From assembly GCF_000420265.1 (NCBI RefSeq), contig NZ_ATUP01000001.1, positions 1,302,001 to 1,366,000 of the forward strand: 64,000 nucleotides of DNA. Reading direction: 5' to 3'. Made by a program: the position numbers and the translations under genes. Within the stretch, counting starts at the first letter, position 1. Every line of letters begins with the position of its first letter. Shown one piece after another: positions 44,993-53,741 of this stretch. This stretch comes from Oceanicaulis alexandrii DSM 11625 (lineage in GTDB: Bacteria > Pseudomonadota > Alphaproteobacteria > Caulobacterales > Maricaulaceae). The notes under the pieces were generated by a model that saw nothing but the letters and a program-made list of their open reading frames with translations, did not search any database and had not been told where the DNA came from.

Positions 44993-45239
44993 GAAGAATC
45001 CTGTGTGTGGCTGTGCGCTGGCGCAGCGCGAACCATCCCATTGATCTACGACATTCTTGTGTCAGATGCGAGCCCTGGCTATGGCGGTGCAGCATAAGTG
45101 ATGACCGAATACAGCCTAAGCGGGCGAACACCCCGCCTTCCGCGAGATGGCGGAGCCGCAGCGCGTCAGAACGTCCCGTTGACGGGTTGGGCGGTCATGG
45201 ATCAGCTGCTTGGCTGACGATCTGGGGAAGAACAACACC

Positions 45240-46598
45240 GTGCGCGACACCAATACTGAGCCTGACTGGTCAGAGCTTGACGCTGACCCGAACCTGACGC
45301 CGGTGTTCGGGCGTGTGCGCTTGCGGACCTTGATCCTGCTGCGCTGGCTGGCGGTGACAGGCCAGACCATGGCCGTCATCGTGGTGTATTACGGGCTGGG
45401 GTTTGACTTGCCGCTGGGCGCCTGTCTGGGCGTGATCGCGGCCAGCGCCTGGGTGAACGCCTGGTTGTCGCTGGCCATGCCGACCCAGCGCTTCGCCAAG
45501 GATTGGGAAGCTTTCCTGCAGCTGGCCTATGACGTGATCCAGCTGATGGTCCTGCTGGCCCTGACCGGCGGTCTGACCAATCCGTTCTCGGTCATGCTGG
45601 TCGGGCCGGTGGTCATCGCCGTCGCCGCCCTGCCCGGTCGCTGGTGGCTGACGCTGGCCGCCATCGCCATCGTCGGCTCGATCTCGCTGAGCATCTGGCA
45701 TTTGCCTCTGCCCTGGTCGGACGCCGAGGCCGTGGTGCTGCCCTCCACATACCGGGCCGGGATCTGGGTGGCGCTGGCGATCGCCATCGCCTTCACCGCC
45801 GTCTACGCCTGGCGCGTCGGGTTTGAAGCCCAGCGCATGGGCGCCGCCCTCGCCGCCACCCAGAGCGTTCTGGCGCGTGAACAGCGTTTGTCGGCCCTGG
45901 GCGCGCTCGCCGCCGCCGCAGCGCACGAGCTGGGCACCCCGCTCGCCACCATCCAGCTGACCGCAAAAGAAATGCTGCGCGCCGCCCAGGATGATCTCTC
46001 GCGCGAGGATGCGGACCTGATCATCTCCCAGGCGCAACGGTGCCGGGACATCCTGCAACGCCTGTCGCAATCGTCTCACAACACCGCCGACAAAATGCAC
46101 GAGCGCATCGGCTTGCGTGAATTGATGGAGGAAGCCGCCGCACCGCTCAAAGGGCTGGACGCCCATGTGGTGGTGAAGCTCGCGCCCACCCCCGAGCATC
46201 CCGACGCCCCCGTCCTGAAACGTCAGACCGAGCTGTTATACGGACTTGGCAACTTCATTGAAAACGCTGTGGATTTTGCCCAAACCGAAGTCCAGATCAT
46301 CGGCGCCTGGAGCGACACCCAGCTCAATATCATCGTTCAGGATGACGGGCCGGGCTTTCCGCCCGACATCCTCGCCAAGCTGGGCGAGCCCTATGTGACC
46401 ACGCGGCGCAGCCAGCCCGGCTATGGCGGGCTGGGGCTGGGGGTCTTCATCGCCGTCACCTTGATCGAACGCATTGGCGGCACGGTCGACCTGACCAATG
46501 CCATGGACGGCGGCGCACGCGTGTCTCTCACCCTGCCGCGCGCAGCGCTGGAGGCCGAACCGATGAGCGATGTGGGCGCATCCGATTTATCGCCCTAA
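45240..46598 (+). CDS. regB: Redox-sensing histidine kinase RegB/PrrB
   Basis: Senses the quinone pool and thiol redox state and phosphorylates RegA. The GTG at 45240 has GGGGAAG before it and gives 452 residues; a TTG at 45210 is the alternative. About six transmembrane helices occupy residues 28-190. GGLTNPF (110-116) is the ubiquinone-binding motif; the H-box AAAAAHELGTPLATIQ has phospho-acceptor His229; AQRCRDILQRLS contains the conserved redox-active Cys268. The ATPase domain has DDGPGFP and GGLGLGVFIA. All RegB-specific residues are intact. Confidence 0.93.
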   Translation: MRDTNTEPDWSELDADPNLTPVFGRVRLRTLILLRWLAVTGQTMAVIVVYYGLGFDLPLGACLGVIAASAWVNAWLSLAMPTQRFAKDWEAFLQLAYDVIQLMVLLALTGGLTNPFSVMLVGPVVIAVAALPGRWWLTLAAIAIVGSISLSIWHLPLPWSDAEAVVLPSTYRAGIWVALAIAIAFTAVYAWRVGFEAQRMGAALAATQSVLAREQRLSALGALAAAAAHELGTPLATIQLTAKEMLRAAQDDLSREDADLIISQAQRCRDILQRLSQSSHNTADKMHERIGLRELMEEAAAPLKGLDAHVVVKLAPTPEHPDAPVLKRQTELLYGLGNFIENAVDFAQTEVQIIGAWSDTQLNIIVQDDGPGFPPDILAKLGEPYVTTRRSQPGYGGLGLGVFIAVTLIERIGGTVDLTNAMDGGARVSLTLPRAALEAEPMSDVGASDLSP

Positions 46599-46709
46599 AT
46601 CTGATCCGTAAAAGCTGCTCTGATCTCATTGCGCCCTTTGCAGACAGGGGGCGAATGGGGCTAAATCATGGGCCTGATTTCTCGACCCGGTTAAAGGAGC
46701 CCCTCGGCC

Positions 46710-47267
46710 GTGACCGAACACACTGAACTGGACCTGCCCGAAGACAAGACCTTGCTGCTGGTCGACGATGACGAGCCGCTTCGCAATCGCCTGGCGCGCG
46801 CGATGTCGAGCCGCGGTTTTGACGTGATCGACGCCGTCGGCACCGTGGCGGAGGCGATGAGCATCGCCCGCAATAATCCGCCCGCCTTCGCGGTCGTGGA
46901 TTTGCGTCTGGATGACGGGGACGGGCTGGACGTGGTGCGGGCGCTGCACGAAACCCGCGAGGATTGCCGCGTCATCATGCTGACCGGATATGGCAATATC
47001 GCCACCGCCGTCGCGGCGGTGAAATCAGGCGCCGTGGATTATCTAGCCAAACCCGCCGACGCCGATGACGTCATGAAAGCCCTGCTCGCCCGGCCCGACG
47101 CCAAGCCGGCCCCGCCGGAAAATCCCATGAGCGCGGATCGCGTCCGCTGGGAGCACATCCAGCGCGTCTTCGAGCTGTGCAATCACAATGTGTCGGAGAC
47201 CGCGCGTCGGCTGAACATGCATCGCCGCACCCTGCAGCGCATTCTCGCCAAACGCGCGCCCCGCTAG
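46710..47267 (+). CDS. regA: Response regulator RegA/PrrA/ActR
   Basis: DNA-binding partner of RegB that controls respiration, carbon and nitrogen fixation genes in relatives. The 185-residue protein has the receiver acid pocket at Asp19-21, phospho-acceptor Asp64 in VVDLRLDDG, Thr92 and Lys114. The C-terminus holds the Fis-type helix-turn-helix NHNVSETARRLNMHRRTLQR, nearly invariant in this family. It lies 111 bp downstream of regB, with AAAGGAGC before the ATG... the start codon reads GTG/ATG context at 46710. Confidence 0.93.
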   Translation: MTEHTELDLPEDKTLLLVDDDEPLRNRLARAMSSRGFDVIDAVGTVAEAMSIARNNPPAFAVVDLRLDDGDGLDVVRALHETREDCRVIMLTGYGNIATAVAAVKSGAVDYLAKPADADDVMKALLARPDAKPAPPENPMSADRVRWEHIQRVFELCNHNVSETARRLNMHRRTLQRILAKRAPR

Positions 47268-47297
47268 CGCGACGGCGAGCGGCGATGGAGGTCGATC

Positions 47298-47978
47298 ATG
47301 GGACTGACCGTCGGGTTCTTGCTTTTTGACGATCTGACCCAGCTCGACTTCACCGGGCCGTTGCAGGTCCTGAACCGATTGCCGGATGCCGAGATCGCCT
47401 TGATCGCCAAGTCCGAGGGGCCGGTGCGCACGGATTGCGGCCCCTTCATCCTGCCCAATCACACGCTCGAAACCGCCCCCGATCTCGATCTGTTGTGCGT
47501 TCCCGGCGGGTATGGCGTCGACGCGGTGATGCAGGACGCCGCCATGCTGGACTTTGTCCGTCGCCAGGCCGCGCAGGCGCAATACGTCACCTCGGTCTGC
47601 ACCGGCGCCTTCATTCTGGGCGCCGCGGGTCTGTTGCGCGGTGTGCGCGCCACGACGCACTGGCGCTATCACGACCATCTCAAAGCCTTCGGCGCGATCC
47701 CTGTGAAAGACCGCGTCGTCCATGACGGCCGCATCATCACGGGCGGCGGCGTGACGGCGGGCATTGATTTCGCGCTGAGCCTGGTGCGCGAAATCGCAGG
47801 CGAAGACCACGCCAGCGCGGTACAGTTGAGCCTAGAATACGATCCCGCTCCGCCTCTGCAAGCGGGCCGCCCCGAACTGGCCTCCGCACAGGTTCGTGAC
47901 GCGGTCGAATCGCGGATGGGGCCAAGGCTGGAAGCGTTCAAGACTGTTCTGGAGTCGCTGGATCTGCCGAACGGCTAG
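47298..47978 (+). CDS. DJ-1/PfpI-family protein (isonitrile-hydratase-like)
   Basis: A 226-residue class I glutamine-amidotransferase-like protein. FLLFDDLTQLDFTGPLQVL is the N-terminal block with an acidic residue, and TSVCTGAFILGAAGLL the nucleophile elbow with its Cys; GGGVTAGIDFALSLV follows. The block pattern is closest to the isonitrile hydratase/transcription-regulator-like branch, but with no AraC DNA-binding domain. GGAGG precedes the ATG. Its last 41 bases overlap the end of the convergent gene. Confidence 0.82.
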   Translation: MGLTVGFLLFDDLTQLDFTGPLQVLNRLPDAEIALIAKSEGPVRTDCGPFILPNHTLETAPDLDLLCVPGGYGVDAVMQDAAMLDFVRRQAAQAQYVTSVCTGAFILGAAGLLRGVRATTHWRYHDHLKAFGAIPVKDRVVHDGRIITGGGVTAGIDFALSLVREIAGEDHASAVQLSLEYDPAPPLQAGRPELASAQVRDAVESRMGPRLEAFKTVLESLDLPNG

Positions 47979-48651
47979 ACCCGCCTGCCCAATAGAGCCG
48001 TTTGCGATCGATATCAGACAAGCCAGAGGCAAGCCCCTGCATCATCAGATCGGATTTCACGGTGCGCACCGGCCCGTTCGGAGCGCCGGATCCGTCCAGC
48101 GGCGTGATCTGGGTCAGCCCCGATCCCAATTGATGACGCCACAGCGCCAGCGACACCCAAGGCGCATTATCGCGCAAGCCGTCATGGATCGCTTCATACA
48201 GCGCCGCCAGAGCCGGGTCGGAATTGGTGACATACAGGCTGTCGAGATTGCCCATCAGCTTGCTGCGCTCCATCTGGCGCGTCGCATACTGGCTCTGATT
48301 GGTCTTGGTCTCGATCAGGCAGGCGCGCCAGAGCGATCCCTCTGGACGCACGAAAATCCCATCTATCCCCTGGGGTCCGGCGCCGGGCTTGCCGTTCAAT
48401 ACCGTCCAGCCTTGCGAGGCCATCATCAGGGTGGTCAGCGCTTCGCCGAACGCGCCCTGGTCGTTTGAAGAGACAAAATCATGGGCCCGAACGCCAGAAA
48501 AGGCCGGCAAACCCAGAGCGGGCGGCGGAGACACCGGGCGCGGAATGATCTTTGGCTTCATGCCCAGCAAGACGCGCCAAGCCCAGTGCGCCAGCATCCC
48601 GCCAGCGACCGCCAGTCCCGCGCTCAGCCCCGCCAGCCAGATCACACCCAT
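47938..48651 (-). CDS. Membrane-anchored PD-(D/E)XK nuclease-like protein
   Basis: A 237-residue protein from the ATG at 48651. An N-terminal transmembrane helix (about 3-28) and a proline-rich linker are followed by a restriction-endonuclease-like core: GAFGE (Glu70), GPQGIDGIFV (Asp97) and CLIETKTN (Glu114-x-Lys116), the E...D...ExK pattern of the nuclease superfamily. The combination of a membrane helix with such a core is found in the NERD/Mrr-like groups. Role unknown; mmcB, another protein of this fold, lies 55 bp upstream on the same strand. Its end overlaps the DJ-1 gene by 41 bases. Confidence 0.65.
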   Translation of the reverse strand: MGVIWLAGLSAGLAVAGGMLAHWAWRVLLGMKPKIIPRPVSPPPALGLPAFSGVRAHDFVSSNDQGAFGEALTTLMMASQGWTVLNGKPGAGPQGIDGIFVRPEGSLWRACLIETKTNQSQYATRQMERSKLMGNLDSLYVTNSDPALAALYEAIHDGLRDNAPWVSLALWRHQLGSGLTQITPLDGSGAPNGPVRTVKSDLMMQGLASGLSDIDRKRLYWAGGSSRSADPATPEQS

Positions 48652-48706
48652 AGCTTCGCCCCCGCATCCAATGGGCACGCTAGCGCGCCTTGGCGGTGCG
48701 ATCAGC

Positions 48707-49162
48707 TCAAATCGCCCTGAGCGCGCGTTCAGCCGCGTTGCGGGCGAATTTCAGGGTCAACGCCTTGCGCCGGGCGGGGGCGAGCTTGGCGACCGGGCTT
48801 TCACGCACCACGGCGCCGCCAAATCCATCAGCGATGATCAGGCCCGTCTGTTCGGGCAGCATCTCGGCAGGGAAACGCTCAGACACCGCGAAGTAGAACC
48901 GGTCGCACCAGGCGAAATAATCAGGCCATTTTTCATCGGTGCGAAAGTCTTGCACGCCGGATTTCACCTCGACGATCACCATCTCGCCCTTGGGGCCAAG
49001 ACCCGCCAGATCCGCGCGGCGCCCGCACGGCAGGGTGAACTCGGCGATGGCCGTGATCCCGAGATCCAGCAGCAAACGCGCCGTGCCGCGCATCAGAAGG
49101 CGCGCGTCATCGATTGCGGGATTGCTGGCGCGGGCGGTCGGGAGGGGATCTGAAACAGCCAT
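48707..49162 (-). CDS. mmcB: MmcB-family DNA repair protein
   Basis: A 151-residue PD-(D/E)XK-fold protein. CGRRADLAGL (Asp51) and MVIVEVKSGVQDFRTDEKW (Glu65-x-Lys67) form the core, and the following CDRFYFAVSERFP is characteristic of MmcB. In Caulobacter the family is part of the SOS response and helps survive mitomycin C. An exact LexA box lies 12 bp before the ATG, in line with that role. Confidence 0.88.
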   Translation of the reverse strand: MAVSDPLPTARASNPAIDDARLLMRGTARLLLDLGITAIAEFTLPCGRRADLAGLGPKGEMVIVEVKSGVQDFRTDEKWPDYFAWCDRFYFAVSERFPAEMLPEQTGLIIADGFGGAVVRESPVAKLAPARRKALTLKFARNAAERALRAI

Positions 49163-49173
49163 CAGCGCATTTT

Positions 49174-49188
49174 GTTCAACTTATGTTC
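49174..49188. promoter_or_regulatory. LexA (SOS) box of mmcB
   Basis: GTTC (49174-49177), AACTTAT, GTTC (49185-49188) matches GTTCN7GTTC exactly and sits 12 bp upstream of mmcB. It is also 58 bp upstream of the divergent metallopeptidase gene, which could share the control. Confidence 0.85.
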
Positions 49189-49245
49189 CAATGACAAGCC
49201 CTGCGGCCACTGGCGACCCGGTCTCGATCATCCTATTTGTCATCC

Positions 49246-49662
49246 ATGTTCAAACCCGCCGACCTCTCACGCCTCACCGCGCCCGATGAAAGCCTCTTCC
49301 TCGAGATCGCCCAGAGCGCCTGGGACGGCTTGCCCGCACAGTTTCGGGCCCTGTGCGGCAATGTGGTGATCCAGACGCCAGACTTTGCGGACGCAGCGAC
49401 GCTGAAGCATTTTTCGATGGAGAGCCCGTATGAGCTGACCGGGCTCTATCACGGGGTGGAGCTGACCCAGAAATCCCTGCTCGACCCTGTGGGCGGGCCT
49501 GACTATGTCTTCCTGTATCGCCTGCCGATCCTGTTTGAGTGGTGCGAGCGGGGCGATGTGACCCTGTCAGAGATCATCACCCATGTGCTGGTCCATGAGA
49601 TCGGGCATCATTTCGGCCTGTCCGATGATGACATGCACGCCATAGAGGACGCCGCGGACTGA
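49246..49662 (+). CDS. Small zincin-like metallopeptidase-family protein
   Basis: A 138-residue protein of the family with the C-terminal motif HVLVHEIGHHFGLSDDDMHA, where HExxH and the later Asp/His would bind zinc. Starting with MFKPADLSRL at the ATG 49246; a TTG nine bases earlier is unlikely. Common next to DNA-repair or division genes in alphaproteobacteria; substrate unknown. Confidence 0.82.
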   Translation: MFKPADLSRLTAPDESLFLEIAQSAWDGLPAQFRALCGNVVIQTPDFADAATLKHFSMESPYELTGLYHGVELTQKSLLDPVGGPDYVFLYRLPILFEWCERGDVTLSEIITHVLVHEIGHHFGLSDDDMHAIEDAAD

Positions 49663-49683
49663 TCTCGCTATGAGCGGAGGGTG

Positions 49684-50532
49684 ATGGAGACGATCCCGCC
49701 CCTCGCCGCGCTCGCTGCGCTTGTCTCGGCCATGGCCCATGCCGGCATGGCGCTGTTCACCAAGCAAGCTGACGACACGCTCACCTTCCGGGCAGTCTCG
49801 ATGGTGTTTTCCGCGCTCTGGCTCAGCCCGGTCCTGTTTCTGTTCCCGGTTCCCGGCTGGGAGGTCTGGCGGTTCCTGCTGATGGGCGCAGGCCTCATCT
49901 GGGCGTTCAACATGCTGATGATCGCCGCCTTCCAACGCGGATCGATGAATCTGGTCTATCCGGTCATGCGCGGCGCCGCGCCCGCCATCGCCGGCCTGTT
50001 CGCGTTTTTCATCCTGGGCGAGCCCTTGAGCCCGCTGGCGATTTTGGGCCTGTCGGTCGCCTCCGCCGCCATCATCGCCTTCGCCTGGCCTGAAAAGGGC
50101 GGCGCGCCCAAGGCGGCTGCGCTGGGCTTTGCGCTCTCGGCTGCCGTGATGACGGCGAGCTATACGGTCAATGACGCCTCGGGCGTGCGCGCGGCGGGGT
50201 CCGCGCTGATCTACGCGGCCTGGTTCTTCGTGCTCAGCGCCCTGTCGCTGGGCCTGACCGCCTGGGTGCGGCGCGGCGATCAGGTGTTAGGCGTCGCGCG
50301 CGCCGAGCTGCGGCGCGGATTTTTCGCGTCCTTTTTCAACATCACCACATACGGCCTCGCGCTTTACGCCTACGCCAACGCCCCGGTCGCGCCGATGGCG
50401 GCGCTGCGGGAGACATCCGTAGTGTTCGGCGCCATCGTGGCGGCGGTGATCCTGAAAGAGCCGCTGGGACGGCGACGCATCGTGCTGGCGGGCGTTCTGG
50501 CGCTCGGGCTCGCCGCCATTCAGCTGGGTTAA
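49684..50532 (+). CDS. EamA/DMT-family transporter
   Basis: About 282 residues with ten hydrophobic helices in two EamA halves: the first ends with FAFFILGEPLSPLAILGLSV, the second with AAVILKEPLGRRRIVLAGVL, each holding the conserved acidic-Pro motif. Probably a metabolite exporter; substrate cannot be predicted. GGAGG at 49676-49680 directly precedes a GTG at 49681 and the ATG at 49684. Confidence 0.85.
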   Translation: METIPPLAALAALVSAMAHAGMALFTKQADDTLTFRAVSMVFSALWLSPVLFLFPVPGWEVWRFLLMGAGLIWAFNMLMIAAFQRGSMNLVYPVMRGAAPAIAGLFAFFILGEPLSPLAILGLSVASAAIIAFAWPEKGGAPKAAALGFALSAAVMTASYTVNDASGVRAAGSALIYAAWFFVLSALSLGLTAWVRRGDQVLGVARAELRRGFFASFFNITTYGLALYAYANAPVAPMAALRETSVVFGAIVAAVILKEPLGRRRIVLAGVLALGLAAIQLG

Positions 50533-50609
50533 GTCGATCCGACTTTCACTGACCGTCGTATTAGGGCAGTAAGAGAGTTCCACCCTCGCCATTGCGGACA
50601 CAGATTTTC

Positions 50610-51299
50610 ATGTCAGACGCCACGCCCGACACCTCCTCCAGCAAGACCATCGGCCAGGGCTCCAAGCTTCTGGTGGATGTGGGGCCCGCCGCGATCTTCA
50701 TGATCAGCTACAATGTGGCCAAGCGCCTCGCAGAAGATCAGGCGATTTACTGGGCGACGGGCATTTTCATGATCGCGACCGCCGCCGCCGTGGTCTACGC
50801 GGTGATCACGCAAAAGCGCTTCCCGCCCATGCTGGCGGTTACCTTCGTCATCGTCACCCTGTTCGGCGGCATGACGATCTATCTGCAAGACCCGATCTTC
50901 ATCTTCATCAAGCCCACCATCATCAACTTGATCTTCTGCTTCGCCATCCTGTTCAGCTTCGCGCTCGGCTTTAACGTCTGGAAGCGCCTGTTCGGCTCGA
51001 TCTATTCCATGCCCGACCACGCCTGGGTCATGCTGGGCATTCGCTGGGCGCTGTTCTTCGCCTTCCTGGCGCTGCTGAACGAAGTGATGTGGCGGCATAT
51101 CGTGGACGCAGACGTGCCTGAAACCATGCGCTGGTTTGCGGGGCTGGAGCTGACCGAAGGCTTCTGGGTCAATTTCCGCTTCTTCGGCACCTTCCCGCTC
51201 TTCTTCCTGTTCGTGCTGGCCAATGTGCCCATGACGCTGAAATACGCCAAGGCGACCGACGAGGACGGCGACAGCGAAGCTGAAAAGCAGGACGCCTGA
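50610..51299 (+). CDS. yciB: Inner-membrane-spanning protein YciB (septation protein A family)
   Basis: A 229-residue polytopic protein (five to six helices). LLVDVGPAAIFMISYNV, DPIFIFIKPTIINLIFCFAI and WRHIVDADVP...WVNFRFFG match the IspZ/YciB family, which links envelope synthesis and division. A charged C-terminal tail (about 215-229) is longer than usual. The ATG at 50610 is chosen over a TTG 18 bases earlier. Confidence 0.9.
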   Translation: MSDATPDTSSSKTIGQGSKLLVDVGPAAIFMISYNVAKRLAEDQAIYWATGIFMIATAAAVVYAVITQKRFPPMLAVTFVIVTLFGGMTIYLQDPIFIFIKPTIINLIFCFAILFSFALGFNVWKRLFGSIYSMPDHAWVMLGIRWALFFAFLALLNEVMWRHIVDADVPETMRWFAGLELTEGFWVNFRFFGTFPLFFLFVLANVPMTLKYAKATDEDGDSEAEKQDA

Positions 51300-51358
51300 A
51301 ACAGGCCATAACGGCCCTGTGATTATCACCTGAGCGGGATATGGGGTAGTAAGCATTT

Positions 51359-52075
51359 ATGCTGACCTGGTTCTCCGTTCTGGCCCTTCTGTTTCAGGCC
51401 CATTCCACCCCGCCCGCACCGGCGGCGGACGCATCCGTGCGTGCGGCGCCGGACGCGGTGATCGTGGTGGAGCTCTTTACCTCGCAAGGCTGCCCGCTCT
51501 GCCCCGCCGCCAATCAGCTGCTGGCGGATTTCGGCGCTCGCGAGGACGTGATCGCCCTGGCCTGGGGGGTGAATTACTGGGACGCCTATGGCTGGGCGGA
51601 CCAGTTCGCCATGCCGGAGTTTGTTGATCGTCAGAAGGCCTATGTGGACGCCGGCGAGGCCATGCGGGTCTACACCCCGCACTTCGTCATCAATGGCGCG
51701 CCCGAACAGCTCCGCTTTGATCCCGCGCGCATCACCGCGGCGCTTGAAGACAGCGCGCCGCTGCCCACAGCGGAGATCCGCGAAACCGAAGACGGCGCAT
51801 ACAGCCTGTCCCTTGAGGGCGCGCGCACGACGCCCGCCGAACTCTGGCTGGTGCAGTACATGCCGGGCATTGAAGAGCGCCAGATCGAAAGCGGCCGCAA
51901 CGCCGGCCTGCGCATGACCCATTTCAACATGGTGCGCTCGGTTGAGAAGCTGGCGGACTGGACCGGGGGAGACGCAGCCTATGGGCTGCCTGAACCCGCT
52001 GAGGGCCTCAACGCCGTGGTGCTCGTGCAGGATGGCCCGGGCGGCCGCATCCTCACCGCCGCCCGGCTGCCCTGA
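51359..52075 (+). CDS. DUF1223 thioredoxin-fold secreted protein
   Basis: A 238-residue protein with a short signal peptide (MLTWFSVLALLFQA). VVELFTSQGCPLCPAANQLL is the DUF1223 signature with the CxxC-like CPLC, and TPHFVINGAPEQLRFD the following strand region. Probably a periplasmic redox protein; partner unknown. Normal length. Confidence 0.85.
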   Translation: MLTWFSVLALLFQAHSTPPAPAADASVRAAPDAVIVVELFTSQGCPLCPAANQLLADFGAREDVIALAWGVNYWDAYGWADQFAMPEFVDRQKAYVDAGEAMRVYTPHFVINGAPEQLRFDPARITAALEDSAPLPTAEIRETEDGAYSLSLEGARTTPAELWLVQYMPGIEERQIESGRNAGLRMTHFNMVRSVEKLADWTGGDAAYGLPEPAEGLNAVVLVQDGPGGRILTAARLP

Positions 52076-52078
52076 CGC

Positions 52079-52639
52079 CTAGTTGGCGGGGGCGTAGTCC
52101 TGATCGAAATAGAGCGACCAGCTCTCGCCGCGATCCGCGCTCATATAAATGTCGAATTCATGCCCGTCCGCATGGGTGAAATCATAGACCAGCTTGAAAT
52201 GAAGCTGTCCGCCCTCAATGGGATAGGACGTGTCGGGTCGCAGATTGGTGGCGACCAGCCGCCCCTCGTCATCGAAATCACCCTCATAGATGTCCAGCAG
52301 CCCGTAGGCGTCATCCATGACGCTCAAACGGTAGAGCTCGCGATAGGGATCATAGCTGAACAGGGTGCGCAGATGGGTGGATCCGTCGGCGCCCAGATCG
52401 ATATGGGCGTTCTCCTCCAGGCCGCGATCATTGAACACGAACCGGGTTTGGGCCTCGCCTGGATCAAGCGCCTGCATGCCATCCGGGCCCATGACTTGTC
52501 CGGTCACCACCCAATCGCCGGCCAAAGGCGCGAGCCGCGCCATCGCCTCGATCTGACGGTCAGAGACGCCATCCTGCGCCTGCGCGCCCGCGCTCAGCAC
52601 GCACAAGGCGGCCCCCAACAGACTGTATTTGAACCCCAT
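52079..52639 (-). CDS. Secreted DUF1579-like protein
   Basis: A 186-residue protein with a signal peptide ending in AGAQAQ, chosen at the ATG 52639 because GGGAGG precedes it. The mature part begins LAPLAGDWVVTGQV and continues with repeated strand pairs (TRFVFNDRGLEENAHIDLG, THLRTLFSYDPYRELYRLSV), the up-and-down beta pattern of DUF1579/lipocalin-like proteins that measure 'L..L.G.W.G'. No function known. Convergent with the DUF1223 gene, 3 bp apart. Confidence 0.6.
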   Translation of the reverse strand: MGFKYSLLGAALCVLSAGAQAQDGVSDRQIEAMARLAPLAGDWVVTGQVMGPDGMQALDPGEAQTRFVFNDRGLEENAHIDLGADGSTHLRTLFSYDPYRELYRLSVMDDAYGLLDIYEGDFDDEGRLVATNLRPDTSYPIEGGQLHFKLVYDFTHADGHEFDIYMSADRGESWSLYFDQDYAPAN

Positions 52640-52709
52640 CAACGCCTCCCGACCGATTGTCCTGCGGTCACTGTGGCGCAGGCCTGAAGCGGTCAAAAGT
52701 TAATAGGGG

Positions 52710-53741
52710 TTAATTCGTGGGCTCCGCCACCTGATCAAGGCCGCGGGTCAGGCGCTCATAGGCGTCTTCGCTGACCAGAAACGCCCAACCCTGGACCTGC
52801 GCATTGAAATGATCGGCGCGCGGCGCGGCATCATCCGCCAAAGCCGCCAGCTCGATGGTCACCCAGCGCGCCTCACCCTCGGCAAAGAACAGCATTTCAT
52901 AGGCGAGGCCCGAAAACGTCACCGCGGCGTGGCGGGAGACATAGGCGCCCACCAGTTCCTGATCGGGTTTGACGTCGCGAAAGCGCAATTGCGCGCCCGC
53001 CGTCGCCACGCCATTGGCGGCCCCGGCGGTCACCAGACGCCAGCCTGTCGGCTCGCGCAGCTCGTAATAGCGCTGCGCCTCGCCGGCTCGCATCACCCGC
53101 CAGCTCGAGCCGAACTCAGGCTGGATCTCGGCGCGCGCAATCGCTGACGCCTCATGGCTCCAGAACTCAAGCCCCATCCAGCGCCCCGGATCACCCAACA
53201 GCGCCGGGTCAATCACCGGGCCGGACGCCGCATAGGCGCGCGCGCCGCCGGGCCGCCGCACATAAACGCCGCCCTCGTCGCGCAAGCGCCCGGTGATCAG
53301 ATCAGCGATCAGCCCCCCCTCAGCGTCAGAGACGGTAATCCGCACCCCGGCGCCGCCGGTTTCAGGATCGCCCAGCCCAAGCCGGTCAAACTTGTCCGCA
53401 TCGCGGGTCATGGCTTCGGTAAAGCTCAAGCCTTGCAGCATGGCGTCCAGCTCGGCGATGCGTTCGGCGCGGACGGGATAATCCCCGCGGCTCGCCATCA
53501 CCCAGCTCGCGCCGCGCTTTTCCATCACGAAATTTGCGCCCGCGGTTTCAATCTGGATACGCGCCGCTGCGCTCGCTTGCGCAGCCCAGCCTTCAACGAC
53601 CGGGCCGGACACCTCCGGCGTCTGTCCGATGCGAGCGTCGCGCCAGACTACCACGCCGCCCAGCCCCAGTAAGGACAAGGCCAGCACCAGCGCGATCAGG
53701 GCCTGAAGGCCGCGGCGTTTATGGGGGGTGTGACCGCTCAT
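52710..53741 (-). CDS. DUF4340 protein of a Gld-type ABC transporter operon
   Basis: A 343-residue protein with one N-terminal transmembrane helix (about 14-34) and a large extracytoplasmic domain with LTAGAANGVATAG-like repeats of the DUF4340 family. Its start overlaps the stop of the gldG-like gene (ATGA), so it is the last of four coupled genes and probably an accessory subunit of the transporter. Confidence 0.78.
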   Translation of the reverse strand: MSGHTPHKRRGLQALIALVLALSLLGLGGVVVWRDARIGQTPEVSGPVVEGWAAQASAAARIQIETAGANFVMEKRGASWVMASRGDYPVRAERIAELDAMLQGLSFTEAMTRDADKFDRLGLGDPETGGAGVRITVSDAEGGLIADLITGRLRDEGGVYVRRPGGARAYAASGPVIDPALLGDPGRWMGLEFWSHEASAIARAEIQPEFGSSWRVMRAGEAQRYYELREPTGWRLVTAGAANGVATAGAQLRFRDVKPDQELVGAYVSRHAAVTFSGLAYEMLFFAEGEARWVTIELAALADDAAPRADHFNAQVQGWAFLVSEDAYERLTRGLDQVAEPTN

